A stretch of 48,482 nt of DNA. It comes from Candidatus Thalassarchaeum betae. Its GTDB lineage: Archaea > Thermoplasmatota > Poseidoniia > Poseidoniales > Thalassarchaeaceae. The translations under genes and the position numbers were made by a program. Where the stretch lies: assembly GCA_022447095.1 (NCBI GenBank), contig JAKUUP010000009.1:1-48482 (forward strand). Direction: 5' to 3'. Under the pieces are notes generated by a model, which was not told the origin of the DNA, made no database searches, and saw only the letters and a list, made by a program, of their open reading frames with translations. Each line of letters starts with the position of its first letter. The first letter of the stretch is position 1. Positions 32,943 through 39,559 of the stretch are shown one piece after another.

Positions 32943-34247
32943 GTGGCAGAGCGAAAAGGCGTACAAGACCATACCGAAGACGCTGAAACCCGTCAAGTGG
33001 AGTCGTTCCTATCTGACAACTGCCCTCCGATGGGGATCTACGAGACGCTGTACGCGTTCAGGGATTCGTTCGGCAGTTTCATGGGCACCGAAGGCACGCA
33101 CCCGTGGTCGCAGGGATTCCCCCTGACCACTCCGCTGGAGAAGTTCGGGGGGCCCCCTCTTCCAGCGAGCGTCGACGTCACCTGGGAGGACCGCTTCTAC
33201 CCCAAGGCCTGGGGGCATCCGGAGTTGCGCGAGGCCATTGTGGAGTACTACAACTCGCGATACGGATCGACGATCACGCCCGAGAACGTCATGGTCTTCG
33301 CGGGAGGGCGGCCTGGGATCTACACCGTGATGGCCTTCCTCAAGGAGCATGTCAAGGTGAGGATCGGGAACATCGAGTGGCCGGCGTATCTCGACATCCT
33401 TACACAGACAAATACCGAGTACGAAATCGTCCCGTTCACCAAGGACAACGGCTTCCACCCTAGCAATTCAGAGTACTTCGACCGCTCTGGGGTTGGCGAC
33501 GAGACGAGTCTGATGCCCGTCATCTCGAATCCTCAGAATCCATCCGGCCAGACGCGTTCAGGAGAGGAGCTCAGGGAGCTCATCGAGATGGCTGAGCAAC
33601 CCGGCAACGGTATCCTTCTCGACGAGGCGTACGAGATGTTTCACTCTCCCTCAGTCAGTGGTATAGAGTTCGTTCAGGATCTTGACAACGGCAACGTGTT
33701 CCTCGCGGGGGCCTGCACCAAGGGGCTGCAGTCTCCGGGAATCCGCATCGGTTGGATCATCTCCAGCAAGAGGAACATCGAGACGATGTCAAACTACTCC
33801 AGTTTCGGCATGGGTGGCGTGAGCCACCCCTCGCAGCACTACGCCGTCAAGCTGCTTGAGCCCAGCCGGGTAAAGCAGGCTCGGAAGGCCGTGGAGCAGC
33901 ACTACAACTGGCAGCGGGAGCGATACGGTGAGGCATTCGAGGACATGGGGCTCGGCGTCTACACCGGGAACGGCGGGTTCTACCACTGGCTCGAACTCCC
34001 CGAAGGGATGACTAGTGCGGAGCTCAACCGGCGGCTGTTCAAGCGCGGTGCCGCGATCATATGTGCTTCTGATTGCGACATGGCCCGTCCTCATTCGAAG
34101 GACCCAAACTATGAAACGCCATACTCTCGATTCTTCCGCTTCTCCTTCGGACCTTTGTTACCAGAGACGTTTGAATCCGACATTCAACTGTTCAGCGAGG
34201 TGCTTGAGAAGTACAAGCTCGATGTCGATCACTCGGCGGGCGAGTAG
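32943..34247 (+). CDS. PLP-dependent class I/II aminotransferase
   Basis: Fold-type I aminotransferase. Landmarks: FAGGRPGIYTVMAFL, ISNPQNPSGQT (substrate/PLP loop), LDEAYEMFH (PLP Asp/Tyr), GACTKGLQSPGIRIGW with the Schiff-base lysine, and the C-terminal arginine stretch RFFRFSFGP. The amino donor cannot be told. GTG 32943 is the preferred start because it leaves room for the divergent RCC1 gene's promoter and gives 434 residues; ATG 33030 is an alternative. Its end overlaps the convergent cysteine dioxygenase gene by 19 bases. Confidence 0.87.
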   Translation: MAERKGVQDHTEDAETRQVESFLSDNCPPMGIYETLYAFRDSFGSFMGTEGTHPWSQGFPLTTPLEKFGGPPLPASVDVTWEDRFYPKAWGHPELREAIVEYYNSRYGSTITPENVMVFAGGRPGIYTVMAFLKEHVKVRIGNIEWPAYLDILTQTNTEYEIVPFTKDNGFHPSNSEYFDRSGVGDETSLMPVISNPQNPSGQTRSGEELRELIEMAEQPGNGILLDEAYEMFHSPSVSGIEFVQDLDNGNVFLAGACTKGLQSPGIRIGWIISSKRNIETMSNYSSFGMGGVSHPSQHYAVKLLEPSRVKQARKAVEQHYNWQRERYGEAFEDMGLGVYTGNGGFYHWLELPEGMTSAELNRRLFKRGAAIICASDCDMARPHSKDPNYETPYSRFFRFSFGPLLPETFESDIQLFSEVLEKYKLDVDHSAGE

Positions 34248-34807
34248 ATGTTGTAAGCGTGGAGCGGTGGAGTGTAGATATGCAGGTTGACGAGTTCCGA
34301 ATCGGTGTCATTTGAGACGCGATGGATGTCCGGCTCCTCCGCAGCGCATACCTCTCCGGGCTGATAATGCCTGACGTTTATCGGGTATGCGAGCCCTTCT
34401 TCGTTGGTCTCGTAGATCGTCTCCGTCGAGACCCCGTCGACGATGAGGAAGGCACAGTCGCTGCCAACGTGGTCATGGATGGGCGTCTCCTGCCCTGGAG
34501 TCCAGCATATTGCGACGAGTTCGTAGAACTCGGAATTCTTGACCACGTTCCTCTGGTAGCCGTCATCGGCGTAGCCGATGCACCCCTTGAGTGCTGCAAG
34601 GTTGACCTCGGTGGACTTGAGGTGCATATCGAGCTCATCTAAGCCCGGTCTCCTGTCGATCGAGTCCAACCACTCCACTAAGCCTGAAAGGCCTGAGCAT
34701 TCCGAGAGGAGTTCGTTTCGAACCTCTGGTTCGAGTGCTACTTGGGTGACCATGTTCGGTCGGGGGAGGTGAGCCCCTGATGACGATTCCTGAGCAGAAA
34801 GGCTCAT
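34229..34807 (-). CDS. Cysteine dioxygenase (type I, cupin)
   Basis: Cupin enzyme oxidising L-cysteine to cysteine sulfinate with Fe(II). The first cupin motif is CWTPGQETPIHDHVGSD (H-D-H iron ligands), followed by CAFLIVDG and STETIY, and the second motif is DIHRVSN with the third histidine. Length 192 residues is typical. ATG 34807 is chosen because the open frame further upstream is low-complexity and would cross hairpins in the intergenic region. It could also be a related thiol dioxygenase acting on mercaptopropionate or similar thiols. Confidence 0.88.
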   Translation of the reverse strand: MSLSAQESSSGAHLPRPNMVTQVALEPEVRNELLSECSGLSGLVEWLDSIDRRPGLDELDMHLKSTEVNLAALKGCIGYADDGYQRNVVKNSEFYELVAICWTPGQETPIHDHVGSDCAFLIVDGVSTETIYETNEEGLAYPINVRHYQPGEVCAAEEPDIHRVSNDTDSELVNLHIYTPPLHAYNIYSPAE

Positions 34808-34828
34808 TTGTGATCTAGGGCCATTCAG

Positions 34829-34843
34829 CGGTGCGTAGCACCG
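34829..34843 (-). other. Leader hairpin upstream of cysteine dioxygenase
   Basis: Six-pair stem CGGTGC/GCACCG with a three-base loop, 21 bases before the ATG on the minus strand. Together with ACACCT (34855-34860) and AGGTGT (34880-34885) this makes the leader unusually structured. Confidence 0.35.
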
Positions 34844-34907
34844 TGGTTGTAAAAAACACCTACTGTGGGGGACGGTATCAGGTGTATTTTCGGACACTGG
34901 CGTTCGG

Positions 34908-34927
34908 AAAAAACCCCCTTTAGGGGG
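34908..34927 (-). terminator. Hairpin followed by T6 on the minus strand
   Basis: CCCCC (34914-34918) pairs with GGGGG (34923-34927) around TTTA; on the minus strand the stem is followed by TTTTTT. It would stop minus-strand transcripts coming from antisense of the aquaporin-like gene before they reach cysteine dioxygenase. Confidence 0.45.
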
Positions 34928-34954
34928 GCGTGCTTCCGGATTTCGTAGGTTCCT

Positions 34955-34963
34955 ATTATAAAT
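34955..34963 (+). promoter_or_regulatory. TATA box for the aquaporin-like gene
   Basis: ATTATAAAT is the best TATA-box match in the window, 49 bases before ATG 35012, placing the start of transcription near 34985. AGGTGGG (34992-34998) then GTAGGA provide a ribosome site. Confidence 0.55.
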
Positions 34964-35011
34964 CGTCGTGAAAGCCGGCAATCACTCACTTAGGTGGGTA
35001 GGAAATAAAGA

Positions 35012-35569
35012 ATGGTAGATACAGACACAATGATGAATGAAATGGGCGGGGCCTTCATGGTTGCCTGGCTCGCAGGTGGAGTGGGTGACCTTGGTGGTGC
35101 CCTAGTGCTAGCTGCGGCTTGGATGGCTATAGGCGGCGCTCACATACTGCCAATGATCACTTGGTGCCACATAATGACTGGCGACCTAGCTGATGGTGAT
35201 GCTTGGCAAGACAATGGAAGCCGCCTGGTTGCTCAGGTTATCGGAGCAGTACTAGCTGTAGTGCTAGTGACTCAGGGCGAGTCGTCCGCAGTCACTGCCC
35301 CAGACATGTGGGGAGTTGACGACATGTGGGGACCACTAGGCCTGATTGCCGGTGGTGCACTGCTGTGGACCGTCTATGACCGCTGTGACGCATGGGTCAC
35401 CGCCTTCGTCGTGTTGGCGTTGGGCACCATGGTCGGCGGCGCGTCGGGCATGGCATCCAACATAATGGGCGATGGCGGCGACATAGTCGCTATGGCAAGC
35501 AATTGGGTTATGGACGGCGTAATGGTCGGCCTCGGCGCAATGGCTTCTGTCAAGATCTCAGAAATGTGA
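35012..35569 (+). CDS. Aquaporin (MIP)-fold membrane protein lacking both NPA motifs
   Basis: A 185-residue hydrophobic protein. The N-terminal half matches the MIP pattern: NEMGGAFMVAW (compare E-x-x-GTF), then AIGGAHILPMITWCHIMTGDL, where MIPs have SGAHINPAVT...LLTG. The second half has GTMVGGASGMASN where MIPs have GASMNPARS. So the GAH and GAS scaffolds are kept while N-P-A becomes L46-P47-M48 and M147-A148-S149, and the selectivity-filter arginine is N150. About six short helices fit into less than the usual ~230 residues. Transport of water or glycerol is therefore doubtful; another solute or a structural role is possible. It has a good TATA box, ribosome site and two downstream hairpins, suggesting strong expression. 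Homology is inferred by eye. Confidence 0.6.
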   Translation: MVDTDTMMNEMGGAFMVAWLAGGVGDLGGALVLAAAWMAIGGAHILPMITWCHIMTGDLADGDAWQDNGSRLVAQVIGAVLAVVLVTQGESSAVTAPDMWGVDDMWGPLGLIAGGALLWTVYDRCDAWVTAFVVLALGTMVGGASGMASNIMGDGGDIVAMASNWVMDGVMVGLGAMASVKISEM

Positions 35570-35605
35570 TCGTCTAGGAAACTGGATACAGGCAGAATTA
35601 CGTAA

Positions 35606-35640
35606 GGCGGACTGGGGGGCAAACGCCTCCCAGTCCAGCC
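35606..35640 (+). other. Long perfect hairpin after the aquaporin-like gene
   Basis: Twelve consecutive pairs (35609-35620 with 35625-35636, one G-T) around an AAAC loop, extended by GGC/GCC after a bulged A. No T-run follows; it probably protects the mRNA 3' end or works with the next hairpin. Confidence 0.6.
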
Positions 35641-35647
35641 GCATTAC

Positions 35648-35690
35648 CCCACCGTCTAGAGCGTTCGCTCACGGTGGGTTTTCTCTCGTT
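35648..35690 (+). terminator. Hairpin plus T-rich tract, terminator of the aquaporin-like gene
   Basis: CCCACCGT (35648-35655) pairs with ACGGTGGG (35671-35678), with an inner GAGCG/CGCTC stem, followed by TTTTCTCTCGTTTCTC. It lies just before the 3' end of the convergent pth2 gene. Confidence 0.65.
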
Positions 35691-35692
35691 TC

Positions 35693-36037
35693 TCACTTGA
35701 CTAGCGGAAGACTGCTCGTCAGTGGGTCGATTTCGGAGCGTGGCCCCGGACCTATCCCAAGAACGGTGACTGTGCCAGCGGGGATCTCGGTATGGCCCGC
35801 ATCAGTCACCATGTAACAAACCAAGCCACACACCCTTGCATCTCCGAACAGCCTCCTGAGGGCTTCGAGGTTCGTGGCCGTGCATACGACTTTTCTGGCT
35901 CCCTCCTTCATGTAACGCTTGAGCATACGGGGCTCCTCGCGCTTGGCCTTGAGGACGCATTCGGCCACAGCGTGGCCACACTGGGCTGCGAGCTTGCCCC
36001 TCGAGAGGTCGAGGTCATCGCGTGTGACCAGCACCAT
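35693..36037 (-). CDS. pth2: Peptidyl-tRNA hydrolase Pth2
   Basis: Archaeal/eukaryotic-type enzyme releasing tRNA from prematurely dropped peptidyl-tRNA. The family start pattern MVLVTRDDLDLSRGKLAAQC followed by GHA is clear, with VVCTATNLEALRRLF, TDAGHTEIPAGTVTVLGIGP and a final ID-PLTSSLPL segment. The 114-residue length is normal. ATG 36037 is preferred over the upstream TTG 36064, which would overlap the previous gene. Last in a row of same-strand genes from MCM. Confidence 0.94.
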   Translation of the reverse strand: MVLVTRDDLDLSRGKLAAQCGHAVAECVLKAKREEPRMLKRYMKEGARKVVCTATNLEALRRLFGDARVCGLVCYMVTDAGHTEIPAGTVTVLGIGPGPRSEIDPLTSSLPLVK

Positions 36038-36044
36038 CGTGAGT

Positions 36045-36701
36045 TCAGACTCGGTTCGTGGCAACGTCGTTCACCGCCATTGAGGCCGGGGCCGCAAGGT
36101 GCCTAGTCATGATGTCGCTGACCGGATTCGCGAGCCAAGCGACGAAGGCGACATTGCTGACGGCGTGCAGCATATCGTACGGGATGCCCGCCATCAGGTA
36201 CACTAGGAACACATCTGTGCTCAAGGAATGGAGTGCGCTGAGAGATACGACCCAGTCGAAGGCAAAGGCGGATGCTGCTGCCACTGCTGCAAGTGCAGGT
36301 AGGGAGAGTCGCCCGTTCACATAGAGTCGTTCGGAGAGCAGGGCTCCGGCTATTCCAACCGCAGACCATCCGATTGCCTGGTAGAAGGACCACAGGCCGT
36401 GGCCTAGAATTAGATTTGAGCCCAGAGCGACGGCAGTGGCTAAGGCAATTGATCGGGGAGCACCAAAATGAATCCCGGCCAACAGCACGATGACCGTGAC
36501 GGGTTGGACGTTGGGTATCGGGTCCAGTAGAACGCGTCCGGCGATGGCGAATGCGCCCAGCATGGTGAGGATGATCCAATCGCTTCCGGAGGAGAGTCTC
36601 TGCTCCGCCCTCCACAGTGCCCAGCCGATAATCGAGAGCATTACGACGTTGATAGCAAGCATGGCATGAGGTCCAAGTACCACCGCGTGTGCATCGAACA
36701 T
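36045..36701 (-). CDS. ECF transporter substrate-binding (S) component-like protein
   Basis: A 218-residue membrane protein with about six helices. GRVLLDPIPNVQPVTVIVLL followed by AGIHFGAPRS, then LGSNLILGHGLWSFYQAIGW and GIAGALLSE, matches the S-component pattern of energy-coupling-factor transporters of the cobalamin/CbrT-like group (IPNVKPVT...). S components bind a vitamin and pair with an EcfAAT module; none of those genes is in the window. The ligand is unproven, but the neighbouring DUF4430 domain points to cobalamin. Seven bases upstream of the pth2 start. Confidence 0.7.
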   Translation of the reverse strand: MFDAHAVVLGPHAMLAINVVMLSIIGWALWRAEQRLSSGSDWIILTMLGAFAIAGRVLLDPIPNVQPVTVIVLLAGIHFGAPRSIALATAVALGSNLILGHGLWSFYQAIGWSAVGIAGALLSERLYVNGRLSLPALAAVAAASAFAFDWVVSLSALHSLSTDVFLVYLMAGIPYDMLHAVSNVAFVAWLANPVSDIMTRHLAAPASMAVNDVATNRV

Positions 36702-36760
36702 ATGCGCCCCCCTACTCAGTGCGATTCAACTCGCCCTTGATGGTTGTCCTTGAATCGGTT

Positions 36761-37381
36761 TCACCAGGTGTCCACACGCCATGTGATGACGCTGTCAGAA
36801 TCTAATTCCAGATCCGTGATTCCTACCATCGAAAGACCCCCGTTATGGTAGAGTGACCAGTACGCACCTCCGAAGTCTCCGGTCATTAAACTGGGGTCAA
36901 TGCCGCCGATCGAGTTCACCATCAGGCCGAAAGGGAACACTGTGGTATTGAGTTCAAGGCTGTTCCCAGATGTCTTGACTGCCGTGTTGAGAAGGTTCCA
37001 CCCGTTGTTGTAGCCGGAGAACCCCCCTACGCAGACCCCGGTTTCGTTCCAGTCATCGTCGGTCATGAACTCCGTGCCGTCGTTATCGATGTGATGGCGT
37101 CCGTCATCGAAGCCGGTGGGCGCATATCCCTCGGGGAAGTGGAAGCAGACTACCTGCTCCCCCTCCCAGATATCGGGTAGACCGTAGTGAGGGTCGTCCT
37201 CCTCGTCAACTAGTTCAGAGGTCATCCTCGCCCACTCTGTGGTGATCGTCGAGAATGACAATACTAGTAAGATGAGCCACGTTATTGAGAGAGCCCTGAG
37301 CCTGTTCTCATCCTGAACTGAGTTGGCTACTATCATAGTGAGAAGCACGAAAAAGGCTACCAGACCAATCAGTTCAGACAC
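36761..37381 (-). CDS. Membrane-anchored extracellular protein with DUF4430 (transcobalamin-like) domain
   Basis: Two N-terminal membrane helices (residues ~4-20 and ~28-45) precede an exterior part of ~155 residues. Its C-terminal ~110 residues follow the DUF4430 pattern: NNGWNLLNTAVKTSG, FGLMVNSIGGID, GAYWSLYHNGG and a final DSVITWRVDTW. In intrinsic factor and transcobalamin a related beta domain covers cobalamin. Two cysteines (VVCFHFPEG, GVCVGGF) could pair. Located directly before the ECF S-component gene on the same strand, suggesting a capture protein for that importer. Confidence 0.65.
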   Translation of the reverse strand: MSELIGLVAFFVLLTMIVANSVQDENRLRALSITWLILLVLSFSTITTEWARMTSELVDEEDDPHYGLPDIWEGEQVVCFHFPEGYAPTGFDDGRHHIDNDGTEFMTDDDWNETGVCVGGFSGYNNGWNLLNTAVKTSGNSLELNTTVFPFGLMVNSIGGIDPSLMTGDFGGAYWSLYHNGGLSMVGITDLELDSDSVITWRVDTW

Positions 37382-37418
37382 GGAGTTGCGAATCTGCGGA
37401 ACCGGTTATTGAACAATA

Positions 37419-39521
37419 CTAGTCATCCAACTCGGATAGTTTTCTGCGCAGCGCTTCGCTGACCGTCTTGCCGTCCGCCGAGCCACCGAGCTTTTGCATA
37501 ACCACACCCATCAACGGACCCATCGCGCCCATTCCGCGCTCCTTGATCATGTCCATACTTTCTGCGATTGCTTCGTCGACAGCCTCCTCGACAGCCCCTG
37601 TATCAGCCGGAGTGAATCCATCTTCCTCGGCCTGCTGCGCGAACCACTCCAGACGCTTCTCGAACACGGTGTCGGTGAAAGAAGGGCCCTCAAGCCAGAG
37701 TTTGCGAGCCAAGGGAACCAATCCCTCACGAGTGATGATGTCCTCCTCGCGCGCGTGCACGGCTAGTGTGAGAATCGGCCAAGGGACATTTGATTCGTCG
37801 CGTCCGGTGCCTTCCGCTATCTCAGCACGGGTGTTGTCCAATATTGCGGAGGCCAACGCCTTTGCTGGAAGTGAGGGGCATCCGCAGGGTCCTCCCTCAA
37901 CTCCGGTAATCAGGGCGTCGTCCATCTCCGAGCCGAGGATTGCTTCCATCTGGTTTTGAGATAAGTCAAGGCTCTGCAGCCTCTCTCTCCTCTGTTCGGT
38001 GGTGAGAGGCAGGTTATTCCGGATACTGTCCCAATGCTCGAGAGATATATCCAGAACTGGGATGTCGGTCTCAGGGTACATCCTTGCTCCCCCAGGAAGG
38101 GGCCTCATAGCCGTCGTCGTACCGTCCTCGGGCTGACCCTTTCGGATGACGACATTGCGGACCTCCTGAGGAATCCTGTGATAGGCGCGCCTCGCTCGCT
38201 GGATGACTGATTCCAATGCGAGTTCGGACTGCCATGACGGAGCGATGCAAAGTGCGAAGGCGTCCGAGTCGTTGAGTGATAAGGAGTCACGAACTGCGCC
38301 CACCTCGGCATTGGTGATTCCATAGGCGGGCAATTCATCAGAATGAAAGATTCCTGCGACTCCGGCAAGTTTGGCAGCACTGGCCAACTCCCTGCCGAGC
38401 CTTGGTAGTTGGGAGTTGTCGGAGTCAGTCTCCTTGGTCCCCAGTTTTCCCGAGAATCCGGGCAGAGCCACGGCCTGCATTACCGAGCCGTCCCCGAGGG
38501 AGTGCTGCACCATGTCTGATTCGCAGTCAGCGAACAGGTCCGAGAGATCGTGGACCTCCAGAAGTAGGCGTGATGCTGCGGCCGCTGCTACTCTATTCTC
38601 CACCGGTATCTCGTCATCATCCCTATTAGGAGGCAGTGGTGGCAGATTGGCTTCATCACGGAGTTCGTTAGCCAAGCGGTACATGTGCAACTGACGAGCC
38701 ATCTCAAGACTGATTATCCGCGGTATCCAATCGAGATCCTGGCATCCCTTGATCTCGACTCTATCCCCACAGGCAATGCTCACGTTGAGGTCTTGGCGAA
38801 TCGAGCCGAGTCCCCTTCTGACTCGGCGTGTGTCCCTCAGCAGAGTTCCCAAGGCTAGTGCTGTCTCCTTGGCGTGTTCTGGAGTCTGGACTTCTGGGGC
38901 GGTAGCGACCTCCACCAGTGGCATTCCCAGTCTGTCGAGAGTATATACGACTGTGTCGCCGGAGAGAGAGGACTGGGTGTCTAACTTTCTAGCTGAGTCC
39001 TCCTCCAAGCATATCACATCGACCCCGACGTCTCCCGTAGGGGTGGTGACGTTGCCATCTGTAGCGATCAAGGTCGTCCGTTGGAACCCACTGGTGTTGG
39101 AGCCATCGACTACTGTCTTGCGCATTGCTTGAAGCGCAGGGACTGGTTTAGCCTCCATCATCGCAGCCATGGTTAGAACGACATTGACCGCATCGTCGTC
39201 GTGTTCGAGAGGTGGGGCCTCGTCCAACTCGATCAGCCCGGCATTGGGGGGCTGGACATAGACGAAGGATCGGTTTCGTCTCTGTTCGAAGCGGGCGGCT
39301 ACGTCAATCTTCCCGGCCTCGCCCTCAGATGCCCTGAGCCGTCGATTTGAGCGCGCCCAGTCGTCTGGGACCTCGTCGATACTGTAATCGAAGAGTTCGC
39401 TGGGCATTCTAGAATGCAACTTCCCAGTTGCCAGTTGCTGGTGAATCTCAAGCCCGCACATGAAGCCCAGACCGACTGGATCTAGGTTTCCTGAGTCAGT
39501 TACTTCACCCAACGGCTCCAT
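37419..39521 (-). CDS. gatE: Glutamyl-tRNA(Gln) amidotransferase subunit E
   Basis: GatE with GatD turns Glu-tRNA(Gln) into Gln-tRNA(Gln) in archaea. The GatB/E kinase-like catalytic core is visible: CGLEIHQQL, PPNAGLIELDEAPPLEHD (with metal/ATP residues), KTVVDGSNTSGFQRT, then GLGSIRQDLNVS and RVEIKGCQDLDWI. The AspRS-like GAD insert lies ~300-430, then ARMYPETDIPVLDI, and helical plus YqeY tail domains (MGAMGPLMGVVMQKLGG). The 700 residues are longer than the usual ~620-630. ATG 39521 is chosen; TTG 39563 would overlap the MCM stop. No gatD is in the window. Confidence 0.92.
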   Translation of the reverse strand: MEPLGEVTDSGNLDPVGLGFMCGLEIHQQLATGKLHSRMPSELFDYSIDEVPDDWARSNRRLRASEGEAGKIDVAARFEQRRNRSFVYVQPPNAGLIELDEAPPLEHDDDAVNVVLTMAAMMEAKPVPALQAMRKTVVDGSNTSGFQRTTLIATDGNVTTPTGDVGVDVICLEEDSARKLDTQSSLSGDTVVYTLDRLGMPLVEVATAPEVQTPEHAKETALALGTLLRDTRRVRRGLGSIRQDLNVSIACGDRVEIKGCQDLDWIPRIISLEMARQLHMYRLANELRDEANLPPLPPNRDDDEIPVENRVAAAAASRLLLEVHDLSDLFADCESDMVQHSLGDGSVMQAVALPGFSGKLGTKETDSDNSQLPRLGRELASAAKLAGVAGIFHSDELPAYGITNAEVGAVRDSLSLNDSDAFALCIAPSWQSELALESVIQRARRAYHRIPQEVRNVVIRKGQPEDGTTTAMRPLPGGARMYPETDIPVLDISLEHWDSIRNNLPLTTEQRRERLQSLDLSQNQMEAILGSEMDDALITGVEGGPCGCPSLPAKALASAILDNTRAEIAEGTGRDESNVPWPILTLAVHAREEDIITREGLVPLARKLWLEGPSFTDTVFEKRLEWFAQQAEEDGFTPADTGAVEEAVDEAIAESMDMIKERGMGAMGPLMGVVMQKLGGSADGKTVSEALRRKLSELDD

Positions 39522-39559
39522 CGTCCTCAAGCGCGCAGAGGCAGTACTGTTCAATAGAC

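Noticed and set aside
34908-34927. Terminator of the cysteine dioxygenase gene
   Set aside because: It lies upstream of that gene on its own strand, so it can only stop transcripts arriving from further upstream.
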